A stretch of DNA of 64,000 nt from Aphis gossypii (lineage: Eukaryota; Arthropoda; Insecta; Hemiptera; Aphididae): positions 8,701,213 to 8,765,212 of the forward strand of contig NC_065531.1 of assembly GCF_020184175.1 (NCBI RefSeq), written 5' to 3'. The first letter of the stretch is position 1, and each line of letters opens with the position of its first letter. Below are positions 27,801-43,200 of this stretch, piece by piece. A program made the position numbers and the translations under genes. The notes beneath the pieces were generated by a model, which was not told the DNA's origin, made no database searches, and saw only the letters and a list, made by a program, of their open reading frames with translations.

Positions 27801-30800
27801 ATATGTTATATTATATTTAATATTTATTGAAATAATAAGATACCAATTATAAATTAAATTTTAGAAATGTAATAAAAAACTTACTGCTGCTATAGTTTTT
27901 GGAGCCCTTCTTGTGAATGAGTTATATTCCTCAGTCTGCTTGTGTTCTACCAATGACCTAAAAATCAAATATTGTTTTAAATTCAACAAGTATTATGAAA
28001 ACACTAGACATTACTCAACAAACATATATTATTTTATTTTTTAAATACTAAAATTACTTAGAAGTTACTAAGTAAATTACTTAGTTGTATAATACATACA
28101 ATACATAAATTAAATTTGAATAAGGAATGTAATTTAACTTCAGACAAGCAAATTAATAAAAAAAAAAAAAAAAAATGGTAAATATAATTTTTTGAAATAT
28201 AATTTCAAGAAGAAAAAAATATTTAAATAACTGTTTTTGTACCTATATAATTTAAAGCCAATTATTTTTTTAGTTTTTTTCCAGGAAATTTCCAAACCAA
28301 TTTAAGGGTAACTAAATCTTTAGACAAACTTATATCTTTAAAAAAAAAGACTATTTCACACTCTATGTAATTGCAATGTTCATATTAAGTTTAAAATTAT
28401 TTGAAGCATGAAATATAAATCACATATTAAAAATGAAATATAAATATAAAAAAAGTATTTAAAAATTAATTGATTTTTATTACCAAATTTTTAAAAAATA
28501 TTTTATTTTTCTTACTTTTTAATATGACCCCATGAAGAGTATATGTCATAAGCCAGATTTACTAACAGGACCATTAGCCCTGTTTCTTTGGCCAACATTG
28601 ATAGTGCTCCAAATGTACAGCTAAGTAACACTCGGTCCCTGCGTTTCCACCGTGTGCTGTGATAACAAATAAAATATATTTTAAGACATAAATACTACGA
28701 ACATAATATAATACATAAACCTAGTGTAATAGATTGTATGAATTAAAATAATATATAAAACAAAAATATATGCTAATAAACATCATTTTTTTAAACTATT
28801 ATATTATGCATTTATTTTCATAGGAAAAAATCTAATTTATATATATCTTTATAAATCATCATTTTTTTAAAACTTAAATTTATAAATGAGGTGAATACCT
28901 ACAATAAAAATATCGTATATTTAAAAAAGAATATAACATTTTTAACCAAAAAAAAACCTTAAATTTTGAAAACGAATATTTATTTATGATGTTAAGTCAC
29001 TTTTGAATGCGGTTTTTACAAATATTGATAACTATAACAGATAAAATAAAATTTTATTTGTATGTTTCTATTATATAGTATAGTTTATCAGAGTAGCTAC
29101 ACATATTTATACATCAAGAGAAGAGGTTATTTTCTTTTAGTTACAGTATTTATCAAATGCGTGTTACAAATTGTATAATTTTCACAGATAATAGCTATGT
29201 ATTCTTCCACATTTAAATATATTATTTTGTTAAATTTGACTGAGTATAATAAATGGAAAACTTAAAATGCAACGAATTACTCTTGAAAAATCTTGAAGGA
29301 ACGTGAATATCAGATATTCAATATTACAGTTTTATTATCCTGCTTAGTAACATCTTTTTTACCATACCTTTTAACAGACTAAATTTTTGAAAACGACAAT
29401 TCTATCAAACACTTATTCAAAAAAACTTTTATTAACATATGAAAAAACTGGTGCTTTAAACTATGTTTTAAATTTTAGATATCGACATTTTAAAATCTGA
29501 TTATATGAAGTTGTAAGTGAAAGATTTACAAATGTTTAAATTTAGTGAGTAGTATAATATTTATAAAAAAAATAATTTAAGTTAAGGATGATGGATTAGG
29601 TATTAGGCTTTCATCAAATAGTGAATGTTATTATTTAATAAAATTATAAAAATTTAAGAATTTTTATATAACATTTGAAGATTGAACAAATTATAAAGAT
29701 ACACCACAATATATTTACAACAATGTTGGTGAATTTGATGCTCAGTAGTACTGTTTTTTTTTTTTTTGTGTGTGTCCGTGGTTATTTAACTTCGACTGGG
29801 CTTAACTGAAAGGATAAAAAATTAAGACATACTCAATCGTAACCAGTTTAATTACTTTATTATGTAATACTATTTTAATAGGTACTGATATTAGTTACAA
29901 ATGGTTCATGTACAATGATTTTAAAATGTCTGTAACTTTTATAAACGATGATAAGTACTATATGTCTTATAAATTACAATTGATATGTGGACTGTCAAGT
30001 ACTCGCGGAGAATCCGTCATTTACGGACACGTTAACGAGTTCCCGTTTGATAGAGGCTATAAACTACCCTTATTGTATCGAATGAAAAAAAATACAATTA
30101 TAACCACTTATTTGTAAAATATAAAATGTAAGTGATGCAAAAATTTTAAGAAACAACTTATGGAGAATTTCGAAGGCAAAAATATACTCCTGTACAAGTT
30201 TTATGATAATGCATAATATACAGCTTAAACTCTTGGCATAGGTACTAGTGTTTCAACAGGAAAAAAGCAATTTCATGATAAAAGATTATTGTACATGTAG
30301 ATAGTCCGGCTGTTATTATGGATATGGTAAATACCTAAGGAGGTCTTGAAAACTTGTGTTATTTGAGCTATAACTGTAACTTAAATATCAAAGTAAAATA
30401 TATAAACATATAGTATGTCAGTTTTTTTCATAGAAAAAATATCTTCAAAGACAATATTTTGTACTATGCTGTTTAATGTTGTTAAATGTTTAACGTCCTT
30501 ATAAGTTCTTACAGCGCGACGTCGAGATATACGAGTACATACCTATCATATGGTCATAAGACGTTCAAAAGGAATGTACAACGTACGTTAAATAATAAAC
30601 GTACACCATTATTTCTCGTCATAAGGTGACAGTACCAGCAGAATTAAATTTCGGATATGGACATATTGTCGTTGCCTTGGAGCGTATCAAGATAAGATGT
30701 TATAAGTGTTAACGCAAATTCACTTGCAGTGTGACTGATAATATGACAAGATCTACTGTTCTATCACCACCATATGCCGTACACCTCTATTATTTATACA

Positions 30801-31201
30801 AATTGCAGTTATCAGTAATCTGATTAAAATCGTTATTTTACTTTAGTTAATATTTTAGATGGTTTCCACCTTTATGATGAAAAATTCCAATTGTGGTTGA
30901 TATCGGTCGATTTTAAAATTGAAATTATGTTCTTTTGACATATTCGAACCCTGGTGCGGTTACCTAACGGGTGAAACACAATTATGCCTATGCAATAGAC
31001 CTAAATTATAGGATGGGATAGAGTGTGGACACTAATGATTACACGTCTGTGCGTTTAAAACGGCTCCTCCGCGACGCCACCGTGTATAATCTGCCGACCG
31101 CGTGCGATGACAAACGATCGTCGGGGCACAAAACTCCGCCGCACCTGGTGTACCTCTCACGGCGACGGTATAGCGACGACACGCCCGTTAAAAATACTCA
31201 T

Positions 31202-31245
<44 letters not shown>

Positions 31246-31252
31246 TCCAAGT

Positions 31253-31286
<34 letters not shown>

Positions 31287-34200
31287 TAGATAGATAGATA
31301 GATACGCATGTATCCCAAGCGCAAGGCTTAAATAAATGCTCGACAATTTACTGGCACTTTGCACACAGCTGCTAATTCCTGCACCGGAGGGCTATCATTC
31401 ATGCTTAATCATACAACGGCATTGCGTCGGACATGAAGGGACGGAAAATGGGGTGAAAAAAAATATAAAAAACCATATTGCACCTCGTTACGTTCTTCAA
31501 TTATTCAAAAAATAAAAAAAAATAATAAAAAAAGATAAATAAAATAATAATAAATATAATAAATAATAAAAAGAAGTGCTCCGCTATGCAGAGAAAATAA
31601 AACTTGGTGATCGATACACTAGCGATGGAGGTCAGTAAAGTTATACAACTTTCATTAATTTATAGAAATTGTAGAAATGTATGTGTTGAATTCTAAACTT
31701 TGTCAGAACTGAAGTTTTATTTTTACTATTTTACTTCCACCGTTGGTTGATCAATTAAACAACAATAACGTATGGAATTCTTGAGGTAATCTACTAATAT
31801 TAACCATAAACGTAAAGAACAACAAAAACGATGTTAATGTGATCGAAAATTGTTTGTATTTAGACTGTTTAGAGGTATATTATCTTATTTTGACAATTTT
31901 ATCTGTTTGGTGATCCTTTCATATTGATTATATTTTTCTAATAATGCATTGTCAGAACCAACAAGATTGGTTCATTATTTTTTATTGTTAATGAACATTC
32001 ACTTTTAAAATATAAAAACAATAATATACTATATTATTTTGATGGGAAAATATATATTATAACCTAATTAAAATTATTTTGATGTAATTTATTTATGTTT
32101 TTATATCTCTGTAATAATGCATACGCTAAATTTCAAATATTAACAATGAAAAGAAGTTAGGTTATAGATTATACTAACAATAAATGAGTTATTTTGAATT
32201 TTGTTTATCATTTTTTTTTTTTTTTAAATTTCATAAAAAAATTCTTTAACATAAAGTACTTTTAAACATTAAGGATTATTATAAACATTTATACTTCACA
32301 TACAAGGGAAAGTATTATTATATTATTTTATAAGGAACGTTTTTTCATTGTAATAAAAAAAATCAATGTATTTAAAACAAAAATTGAATATTAACCAAAT
32401 ATTTGTTATATTTTATTAAAATTTTAAAACAGTTTTTGAATTAACGGTGAAACAAAACAAAATCGTATGTTTTAAATATTATATAATTTAAAATTAGGAG
32501 ATAAAATAAGTAACCTCTTTGCTATAAAATATATGTCTAGCACCTATACTTTTATACTTTATCACTATAACTCTTAAGTCACTATTATATTATATTAGTT
32601 AAATATTAATTTAAAATTAAAACTATTTATTTTTTTTTTTGTTTATTACCAAAATATGTTTTTCAAATTTTTGTGAGTATAACTTCTTATGTTTGTAAAA
32701 AAAAAAATGTGTCTTTAATATTTTTAAATATCCATAGTAAAAGAGTATGAAAAACTTTTTATTTTGCAAGATTTTTGACAGAAAAATGTGTATAGAAAAA
32801 ATTAAAAATCAAAAATATTAATAGTGTATACTTTAAATAGTATTATATTATACAAAAATTATACCTACCATGCTTATAAAATGCTAGTATAATAAACATT
32901 TAGTGAAAATCGTTTATTAGATTAGTTTTACTATAAAAAAGATTTTGAAGTTGAAAATTTAATAAAGTGTATTCAGAAATAAAAAACAAAAGACATAATT
33001 CTAAAATCAATACACTCTTCGCTCTACTCAGAATCTAAAACGATGAGCAATATTGTAGTACTCGTATCTAATTATTAACGTAATCCAAAACTATTTTATA
33101 TTCTCTAAAATTTCAACTATAAAATCTATAATTTTGTCGTAAAATGCTTTTATACTAACTGAAGGGTTCTTCTAAATCAATACAGTAGTTGTAACAATTT
33201 ATTATTTTCTATTCTTATAATTGAAAGAAACATTAAAAATTAATAAATTTAAATTATTAGGCGTAATGTGTTATTTATTTGTACACAAATTATGATTCTC
33301 TAGGACGATTAAACAACTATTCTTTATTACATGTTTTTAATTTATTTAGATTTGTTTTTTTTCAAACTATTTAATAGTTTGTTTAAATTTTCTATGTATA
33401 TAGTATTAAAATATTTTTATTTTTTTAAGATTTATACAGGATATATTTTTAAATTTATACTTTTGTATTTTTGTTATAATAATCTAAATAAATTTTACTA
33501 TATTTCGATTATCTAAAACTATAGAATTATTATTGGAGAGTGTCAACCTAACTTACAACCTATTTAAATAGTATATTCTATTAATAAAACAACCGTATTT
33601 TATGAAAATGTTTTTCACTTGCAAGATATTAGATTCAAAACATAGAGATTCAAAAAAATATCATGTTTCTAAAATGGTCCCTTGAATGTCTGACGAAAAA
33701 ATAAAGACTATTAACTAAATATTTTGGTAGATAATAAACTATCGATTAAAACTAAATACAGTTATTTTATGAAATCTAAAATAAATATTTATAGTTTTAA
33801 AATGATGTAAATAAACACATTTATATTAAAACCAAATTAACATTTGCATACGTTACATGAATAATGAACAAAATATAAAATGTATATTACATTAGTATAA
33901 TAATATATCAATGTACTTACTCGTGATACGTTAAAAATGATAATAAAAAAAATAGACATGCCAATACATCTGCTCTTCCAACGATCCCCGTTACCTGAAA
34001 CAATTTTAAAGCTGATGAGATATTTTTCTACATAGTCAAACATTGTATTACATACAAAAACATTTAGTAACTACTCAGTTTAATGCACTTTTAAAAAACC
34101 TTAAGCTTAAAGCATTAAATAATAAATATTATTTTTCAACTGTAGATATATAAAATGAAATAGCGTATTTATCTTATGCAGTGTTTTATATATTAAATTA

Positions 34201-37200
34201 AATATTTTCATTTAGAATTGTTTCATACATTTAATATAATTCTATTGTTTTTGAATTTATCTAAGGAAAAGTTAAAATATCAATTTATCATATAGTATAT
34301 TTTTTCTGAAAACAATATTTTTGCACGTAAACATATCAAAACATTGCAAATAAAACATGTAGTTTGTAGTAGGAGATCAATGTTAAAATATATTGGTTGA
34401 GTTACCTAAATATGCATAGTGCGTGTATCTACAGCATTGAATAACATTATATCAGAAATCTTACTACCAAAAGTCCCTTTGTTAGAATTCGGCTGAATGC
34501 ATGAAGTATATAATATTTGCATAAGAACCAACAGTGTTTATAGTATAAATATTCTTAAAAAATAATTTGATCACTGATATCGAGGTGGATTGAATTTTGG
34601 AAATATTGGAAAATAATTCACATAAAAAGTTATTAGTGTTTCAGAAAATACCCGTTGGATAGTCTGTTAATCTGTTGAAATTTTAAGAAATATTGTATTA
34701 ATAATAATAAACAAATAATTTTTAACGTTTTATTTTATACGTTCCTACCTGTGAGTATTTTCTTTTGTATATATGATTTCATAATATGTTTATAGAAAAA
34801 TTATTGAACTGTTTGTTTTTAATAAATATTAATACATAAAATAGATATTATACAACCAAATTTATAACTTAAAAACATATAAAAATAAAATAAAATAAAT
34901 GGAAATGACTATTTATTATGAATTTTTATTTATCTAAGTATTTATTTTAATTATTCAAATATGATTTGCTGCACCTGAAAATTTGATCGACTATCTGTGT
35001 GAATGCTAATAACTATTATCTTGTATAACTTAACATTACATAACATGGACATTTAACACGTATAGTGAAACACGATAAGTACATATACTACGAGTAATAA
35101 TGCTACACATTTGACACACTATTTGCGTGAGGGACACGAAGACTACGGAACCTTCTACTAAAAAATAAAAGCTAACCTAACCTAACCTAACCTAACCATG
35201 TGCCGTTGTCCCCAAAAGTGCGATACTTTGTTGACGATAGGGGAGCGTGACCACAATTGTACACCTAACGAAATTAAAGCCGATTCGAAGCACACTTCAC
35301 CAACACACGTACATATCGTCTAGACCTTTGACCGTCAAGGGAAATTACACAGAACGGTAGAAATTTCATCTCAAGTCCGAGTTGACGAAAATAAAATCGG
35401 TGGAAAAAAAGGAAACTCATCCGTGATACACGTGATTGGAAAGAAGAAATGTGGGCGAGCTTTTGCAATTAAAACCTTAAACATCTCCGGGGCACCATTA
35501 TTATACCTTTATGTCTTCTATACCAGTATACCGCAACCGTGGTTGTGTTGACTGTACTACAACCACGTATATATACTATATTATTATTATTATTCCACTA
35601 AAATTTTATCTTGGTCGATTATTTGGTGTGTTGTGTTTGTTTACCATCGCCACCACCATCGTACGTTCAAAATAATCTAACGTTGACAACGGCGATGACA
35701 ACTTTTAATTAAAATCACCCTTGGGGACTATACAAGTAAAAGCTTCGCATGGAGATGGCGGTGACTTTGGCCATTATATTATACACAAAGAGTTACTGTA
35801 CCGAAAATCCGCACACGTCGTAACGGATTAAAATAAGTTCTCATCGACAGTTTTTCCACACAACAAAATACCACGTGGGGTGAAATCTCTGATAGCTGAT
35901 ATTATGATCGCCTGCAGAGTATCTGTGGGCCGTAATTAAATTTTGTTTGAAAAACTGTCGACCATCAAACAATAAATATATAAGATATTTATTGCGTTCT
36001 AGTCACATTATATACTTACAACAATTATTCATAAAAATAAGATACATACAACAAATAAAGTGACTTATGTCGATTTACTAAAAGTTATTTAATTTAAAAG
36101 ATGCTCATACAAATGTAATATTATTATTTTCTTTTGTAATGTAATGTATGTAATGCCTTATTTTTTTAAGGGATAATTCTAAATTTAAAATTTAAATTAA
36201 AAAATCAATATATTATGTAAACAGAAATAATTTAACATCCCAATAAGTTTATACAAATAAATAATTCATATTCGAAAAAAAAATATTAAAGCAATTACCA
36301 AGTATTTACTAACATGGTAATTAATCAGTCATGTTAAATAGAACCAACAGAAAATAAAAGTTATGAAACACAAAAGGGTGAGAAAATAAACAATTATTCA
36401 TGGAATATACAGTGATATAATATACGAGAGGCAAGAAAAAGTTTTCATGCATCGTCAAAGATCCTTGAACATCAGTGATAAAAAAGGAGTTGACTAACCG
36501 AGGGTTGTTGGCCTTTCGTGAAACTTTTGGCCATTCATTGCTTTTTTACAAGGATGCAATAAAAAAAGGTATCAAAAAGTCAGCCAAGCATCCCAAGAGT
36601 CAGGATGCATATCATTTGAAACACTTTTAGCAAAATTTTTCATTATTATTATTTTTTTATTGTTGTTGTTATAATATAAGCTATTTGACCAAATGTGTTT
36701 TTTTCTTTTTTACCACAATCGCATCATTTGCGAACCTAATAACATTAAATGGAATGTGACAAAATTCAATCACTGTTGCTTTTTTCAAATGTTCTTGGAA
36801 CAATGATATATCCGTTAAATTTTAAGCTATGATAAAGATATATAAAAATAACAAATTTGAAATTTCACAAACCGGTTCCATTTAGGATACTTGTATCATC
36901 AAGATTTCAACTGTTCAACTCCTTATAATTAAATTTTTTTCTACTCCTTTTTAACAACTTTTTTTTTACTTTTTTAGTATTTTAAAACATTAACTTATAA
37001 AATACTTTATTGTCATTATTATCAAACAAAAAGATGTATTGTAACTAAACAAAAGTTGTATACCTATATTATACGAAATCATAAATATTTATTTTAATAA
37101 AAATAAACATAAATGTTTTTTTAAGTTTTAAGCAATGCAATGAATGTATTTATTTTACAATAATGAGTTTTTTGTGTAAAATATATACACAATAAGTAGT

Positions 37201-40200
37201 TGATATAATGCTGAGATTTTTAAAACTGGGGCAGTAAGTAGTTAGTAGAATTAAATAAACCCTTGTATTTAATATTACACCATGATACTAAACGTTGACA
37301 TGAGGTTTTAATACATAAATAAAATACCTTATCATTGAAATATCTACAATATTGATTAATAACTATTATATTTATGGATGAGGTGTGTGGTGATTATTTT
37401 ATTGAAAAACACTCATTTATTTTTTTTAAATCTATTAACATTTTTAAAATATTTTTTTTTTTTCATAATTTCCAAACAAAATAAAACAACATCTGTTTAA
37501 GAATCAAATTAGTCTTTATTTTGGTTTTGTTAACTTACTGCTTCTGTATGAATCGGATGGACAGCAAAAACAATTCCAGCCAAAAGTCCATATTTATGTT
37601 CTAATCCAGCAACTGAAATGCACAAACGAGCAAACAAAACACAACAAATGCCATGAAGGATAACATTGACAACGTGAAACCACACAGGTTGAAGTCCAAA
37701 TACGTAATGGTTCAATCTGGAACATAAAAAAATACGTATTCATGATATAAAATAACATATAATTTATTGTACATGATAATATGTTACTTAAATTTATTTA
37801 TTTGTGAATAAAATACAAATACTGATTTGACAACAAAATCATACTTAATAACCAACTAAATAGTATTCAGAGTATATAAGCTTTTAAAGTTTAATATTCT
37901 TAGATAGGTAATCCAAAATTATCTATTTTTAGTCCGTTGTTGCTTAGAGTATGTATGTTTTATATTAAAATATTATTTGCTACGTATAATTTATAATGAT
38001 TTAATAATACTCTCTGGCTGTTGATTTGCAATCATAATTACCAAATTTTAGCGTATTTATCATTGTACTCTTGATATGCATAATAGTTTAGCCATTTATG
38101 CTACCTGTAGTAAGACTTTTTTTCAGATCGAATATTATTATTTAAATGATTTCTAATAAAAATAAAATATTAGTTAAAAAATATTTAAAAACAAAAAAAC
38201 ATCAAATATATTTTAATTTACTTTTTGTTTATAACATATTATATCTAACTAATATTATACCATGTATTTAAATTGTCAATATTTATGAAGTATTGCCATT
38301 TGAAAGTAACTGAATTATCTAATTACATTTTAAAACTGAATAATTTAATTAAAATCTATTTTACCTTTTTTGTATAATTATACTTAGTAAATTATTTTCT
38401 ATTGTAATTATTGAACTCACATTTATTATAAGTTATTATAATTTATTTATAGTAATGGTTTATATGCTTGTTGCTATATTTATAATTTAATAATGTAAAT
38501 CACTTTCTAAAGTACATAAATTAATCATGTTTAATATTTTAAATATAATATAATGAAAATAATATTTATAATATAAACAACAAAGAAAATAATAGAAAAA
38601 ATATTATATTTATTTATTTAAATAAGTAAACTTTAATAGTGAAACTATAAAAATAATGTGATGTAGAAAAAATATTTAAATTAATTTAAATAATGAAGAA
38701 AGATATATCTGGCAAGCGAGTAAGTAAATAGCTTTGCAGATATTCACGTTGTATTATACTAAGTTTTCTGAGACTGATGAGTGATGACTGAGTCATAATA
38801 GTAATACAAATATATAATGAATATGGAGTGTAATGGTAATGAAGACCATTACATTATTAGTTTATATTATATAATATGTTCCTTTAATTAAACATTTACA
38901 ATGTATTAATTACATAGTTCCATCATATTAATTTTCGAAGTTCGCCTTTTGATACTTTGCCGATTTTATTGACAATATATGGTCCGTAGGATTTTCAATT
39001 AAATGTCAATGATATTTTCATAATCGAGTTTTTAATTGATAATATACTTAATGATTTTATTAATTAGCAGTTTTTTTGTTGGCTATAATCCAAACTCTTT
39101 GGGAACGGATACTCGATAAAAACTGTTTGCTCGATTTGTGATGTAAACCATGCCAAACTTTTTCAACTTATAATTAAAACTGAGAGATTATACTCTCTTT
39201 TGAAATAATTAAAACTGAGGGTTATTTTGTGAAGAGCTTAGACTCTCATGGAGAATTTTATTCTGGCAAACGATTATCCACAAGTTAATTTAAATAAAGC
39301 CTACGCAAGGAATATAGATTGCAGCAAAGTCCGAGTGCCTGAATTCCCATCCTAGTTTTTCTTTAAAGAAGTCATTTTAAAACTTTTCCCATCACGTCAA
39401 CAGAGGTAAGAAATAGCAGTAGCTACATTGTAGCTGATGTGATTAAAACACTGCGTAAATCGATTATTTTGTCAAACTACCTCCATTGTAGTTGTAGGTT
39501 AATTCAAAAAGTTGTGTTGATATGAATTCCTTTAAATGCAAACTAAAATATTCAAAACCTTCTAATGAATACAACATTTTGATAATATTTTATTATTATA
39601 AATACTATTATATCCCATCAATATCACACAAACAATTATTTTTATATACGTTAATATAGAGAAATTAAATGTATAGACAAAATATTAAATATAATATAGG
39701 TACCGAATGAGTTAATATTTATTTTCAATTCAACATTTTTTTGAACATGTATATAGTTATAACATTTAAGACTCTCAATTTCATCCAAAATGTTATCTCA
39801 ATCACAACTTTTTTTTTATTAGTTAATGAAATGTATTTCTGTTAAGTAAATTTATACTTCTACATATTTTAAACAAAGTAAAATATAGACATTATTATTT
39901 AACTATCATTTAAGCGTGCATTAGATATCAACACACAAATGCAGTTACTTTTTTTTCTTTTTTATACTATAAACACCACATACACTATATAGGTAAACTA
40001 ATTAAAAAAAAAAAACATATAATTATATTTACTTTATTCTTAACGATTCAAATATTAATGAAAATGGTTAGATATTTTCTTGAAAAAAAATTAAGACTAT
40101 TCAAAATACTGTATGAATAAAATTATAATGTAAACATATTATTGTAAAAGACAACATGCCAGTCACCAACAAATATTGTAATTCAATAATCATCACTAAG

Positions 40201-43200
40201 TAACCATAAATAAAAATTATTAATTTAATACCTTATATTAGTTTAATGGACTTTATGTAGTTCACTAAAGAAATAATCAAATTATTGAAAGTATGCTTAT
40301 ATAATGATTATTTAATTTTTATTTCAGTAATATTGTAACAATAACTACAATAATATACCTACGTAAAAATTTATTTATTTTTTTTAAATTAATAAAAAAT
40401 AATACAATACATTTTAATTAATATATGGTTGGATTTTTTTAAACACACTTAACATATTATTATTATAAATTAATAACAGCTATGACATAATCAATGAGTT
40501 AATTGACCTTTAGCATCGATTTAAAATTAAACCCTTTCAATTAAAATATACATTTAATAAAAAGTATCTTATTAAGTGTTAAATCACTCTTTTGAAATTC
40601 ATTAAATCATTAAATCAAAGATTATTAATTAATTTGATATTTTTATTTATATATTTTTAATTATAAATACTTTTTTATAACAATGTTACTTCAAATAATT
40701 AAAGTTAAATGAGTGCGCATTTTTATATTATCGAAATATTAAAATGAAAAGTTATCACAGGTGTCAAAATAGTTAATAACATTTAAATATGCATTAATAT
40801 AATAATTATTAACACAAACAACATATTATTTAATGGAGATGCTCATTAAATTATTTAAAGATTCATTTTTATTATTTTGATAACAGTTTAAGCCGTTTAA
40901 GGTATATAAATGCATGCAATAGATACAAATACAACATTCATATTCGTTTTATTTCAAGCAAAAGTCTTTAAAAGACATTGATAATATTATATTTTTAATA
41001 TAGCCAGGTAGGTGTAGTATTTGAATTAAAATTATTTAATAGACAAAGCCATAAAAATCATTTTAATGATTCAATTTTTATTGTTATTTTCATAAAACTA
41101 ACATTTAGAGGCTATTCATGAACAAAGAACCCATTTTGGATCATTGTTTAGCACGCAAGTATGGTATTTGAACTTTTAACATTATTATCTCATAAATGGT
41201 TTAGATACCTAGTATGTTAGTATATATTTTATATAATTGCATCAAGGTGATTATACAGTAGCGATATTATAAGAAAATTTTTCACAATGTTAACTACAGA
41301 TTTATTTTGTATAATATTATATATTTGTTAGAGAAAATACTTTTATTCGTTTATTTTACCTTACATTTTTTTTTCTAATGAGATTCTACAAAACACAAAG
41401 CCTATATACGCGCCCTTTGCGTCAGGTAATCTGATTAGCCGTACATGACGGCCTGCATGACGTGCGTGTTCTGGTGTAATTTCCAAATATGGCCTCCCAG
41501 ACTTCCATTAAAAGAACCAAAACTCAATTATCATCTATCCCTTCCTTCTACCTTGTCCATTCTCTATCTAACTCTGCACTCACTTTTCCGTCAACAGCAA
41601 GTGGACCTTCAGGAAGAAAAAAAAGAAAAAAAATATATCACAACAGAATACCGAAGTTTTACCGTACATTTAATCACATTATACAACAATGCCATAGTGC
41701 CGTGAGGAATTTCTACGCTCTGTAATTATAAAGTTAGCTGTTTGTTAAGTAAATTAGGTGTAATGAAATTTGATTTGGACGAATTTAATGTCACGTTGTG
41801 AGCTCTGGTAATAGAATTATAACAAAACTACTGAGATAATGTTCTGCATGATGACAAAAACAATTTTATTTTTTTTCTGTTTCTTTCAATTTTTTTAAAT
41901 TAAAAACCTGTTGGAATATTTTGTTGTGTAATTACATTTTAGAGCTAAATACTAGTCATGTTATTGTTAAACCGTACAGGATAAAATATATACACTTAAA
42001 CTCAATCGAATAAATTAAACTGTTTTGTAACATAATTTTCTACTTAAGATATAATACAAAAAAACACAAATTTTAAGTATACATATTGTGGATTTATAGA
42101 AAAATTCCTCAAGAATAATTAATATTTTTGTGCAAAATCAGATTCAGTGTTAACATAATATTAGAATATAATATTATTATTCTAATATTTCAGACATAAT
42201 ACAAACAATTTTTTGCGTTAAGCTCCTGTACGGCTGTACCAACCATTGAATTATTAAATAATGTTTAATATACCATTATATGTATATGATTACTTAATGC
42301 TAAACAAAAACAAATAAAATAAACAAATACAAATTGTTAATATTTTATAGATTATATTATAAATAAGAAATACAATTTACGAAACATAATAAAGTAGTTA
42401 TAGTAATATATTATAGACTTAATAATTAACTCAACAAGTGGGTATAAAAAATGGATCAATAATTTTATTAAAATATTGGCTTAAACCGTAAAGGCATCAA
42501 ATGTGTTTTCTTTAGTAAAACTTAGTACCTATACATAAGACATAATTACATAGAAATATTTTGCACTACCTATTTTAATATTATCAGTTGGCTATTTATT
42601 ATTTTTAAATAATATTGTTTAATTTTAATTATAGTTTAAATATTAATAATAAAGGGTTAAAATAATTAAATATTATTACTAAATGTTGAATACACAAACT
42701 TATTATTATTCACACATGTCTTAAAATAATAATGAGTAGTTAATTCCAATATTGTTTATAAATCATAAAAATCAGATATTTTTACTAATTCACTACTACT
42801 TGTCAACTAATTTTAAATTATTTTAACAATTCATTATTATCTCATATTTTTATTGTTACTAAACGAATAGATTGTATATATCATATAAAAAATAAAAATA
42901 ATAATTCATATAAAACGTGAGTGTAGTTTCAAGAATTTGTTTTTCAAAAATGATTTAGGATTATCCGTACATCAATATTGTTTTGTCATTTTCTTGCATT
43001 TTTGTAGAGATATGATCAAATAAAATTGACCTCAAAATTATCTAATATTATTTCAAATGCAAAAGTTAACAGAATTTATTGATTTAACCTCAAAAGTAAA
43101 TTAATTATACTTTTATTTGATAATCACATTTCATATTTGTTTTGTTAACATTGAATGTCAAAACTTTCATATTTTGCATGAGGTGCACAGGTAACGTGGT

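Larger units (their letters stand above)
28657..33920 (-). other. TMTC1 intron 3
   Basis: A 5.3 kb intron, GTAAGT donor and ATCACAG acceptor. It contains a GC-richer stretch at about 30480-31480 with a compound microsatellite, and one copy of the dispersed repeat near 33003. No nested gene recognised. Confidence 0.85.

Noticed and set aside
30941..30970. TTCGAACCC, resembling a tRNA T-arm
   Set aside because: The reverse complement lacks the second half of a B box, and there is no A box or cloverleaf around it.
31025..31289. Plus-strand frames ending in His-Thr and Tyr-Ile repeats
   Set aside because: The ends are translations of (CA)n and (TA)n microsatellites; the upstream part has no recognised similarity.
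38930..39010. Minus-strand peptide GPYIVNKIGKVSKGEL, faintly like the end of a retroelement integrase
   Set aside because: It is about 20 residues between stops with no other retroelement motif nearby; too little to call.
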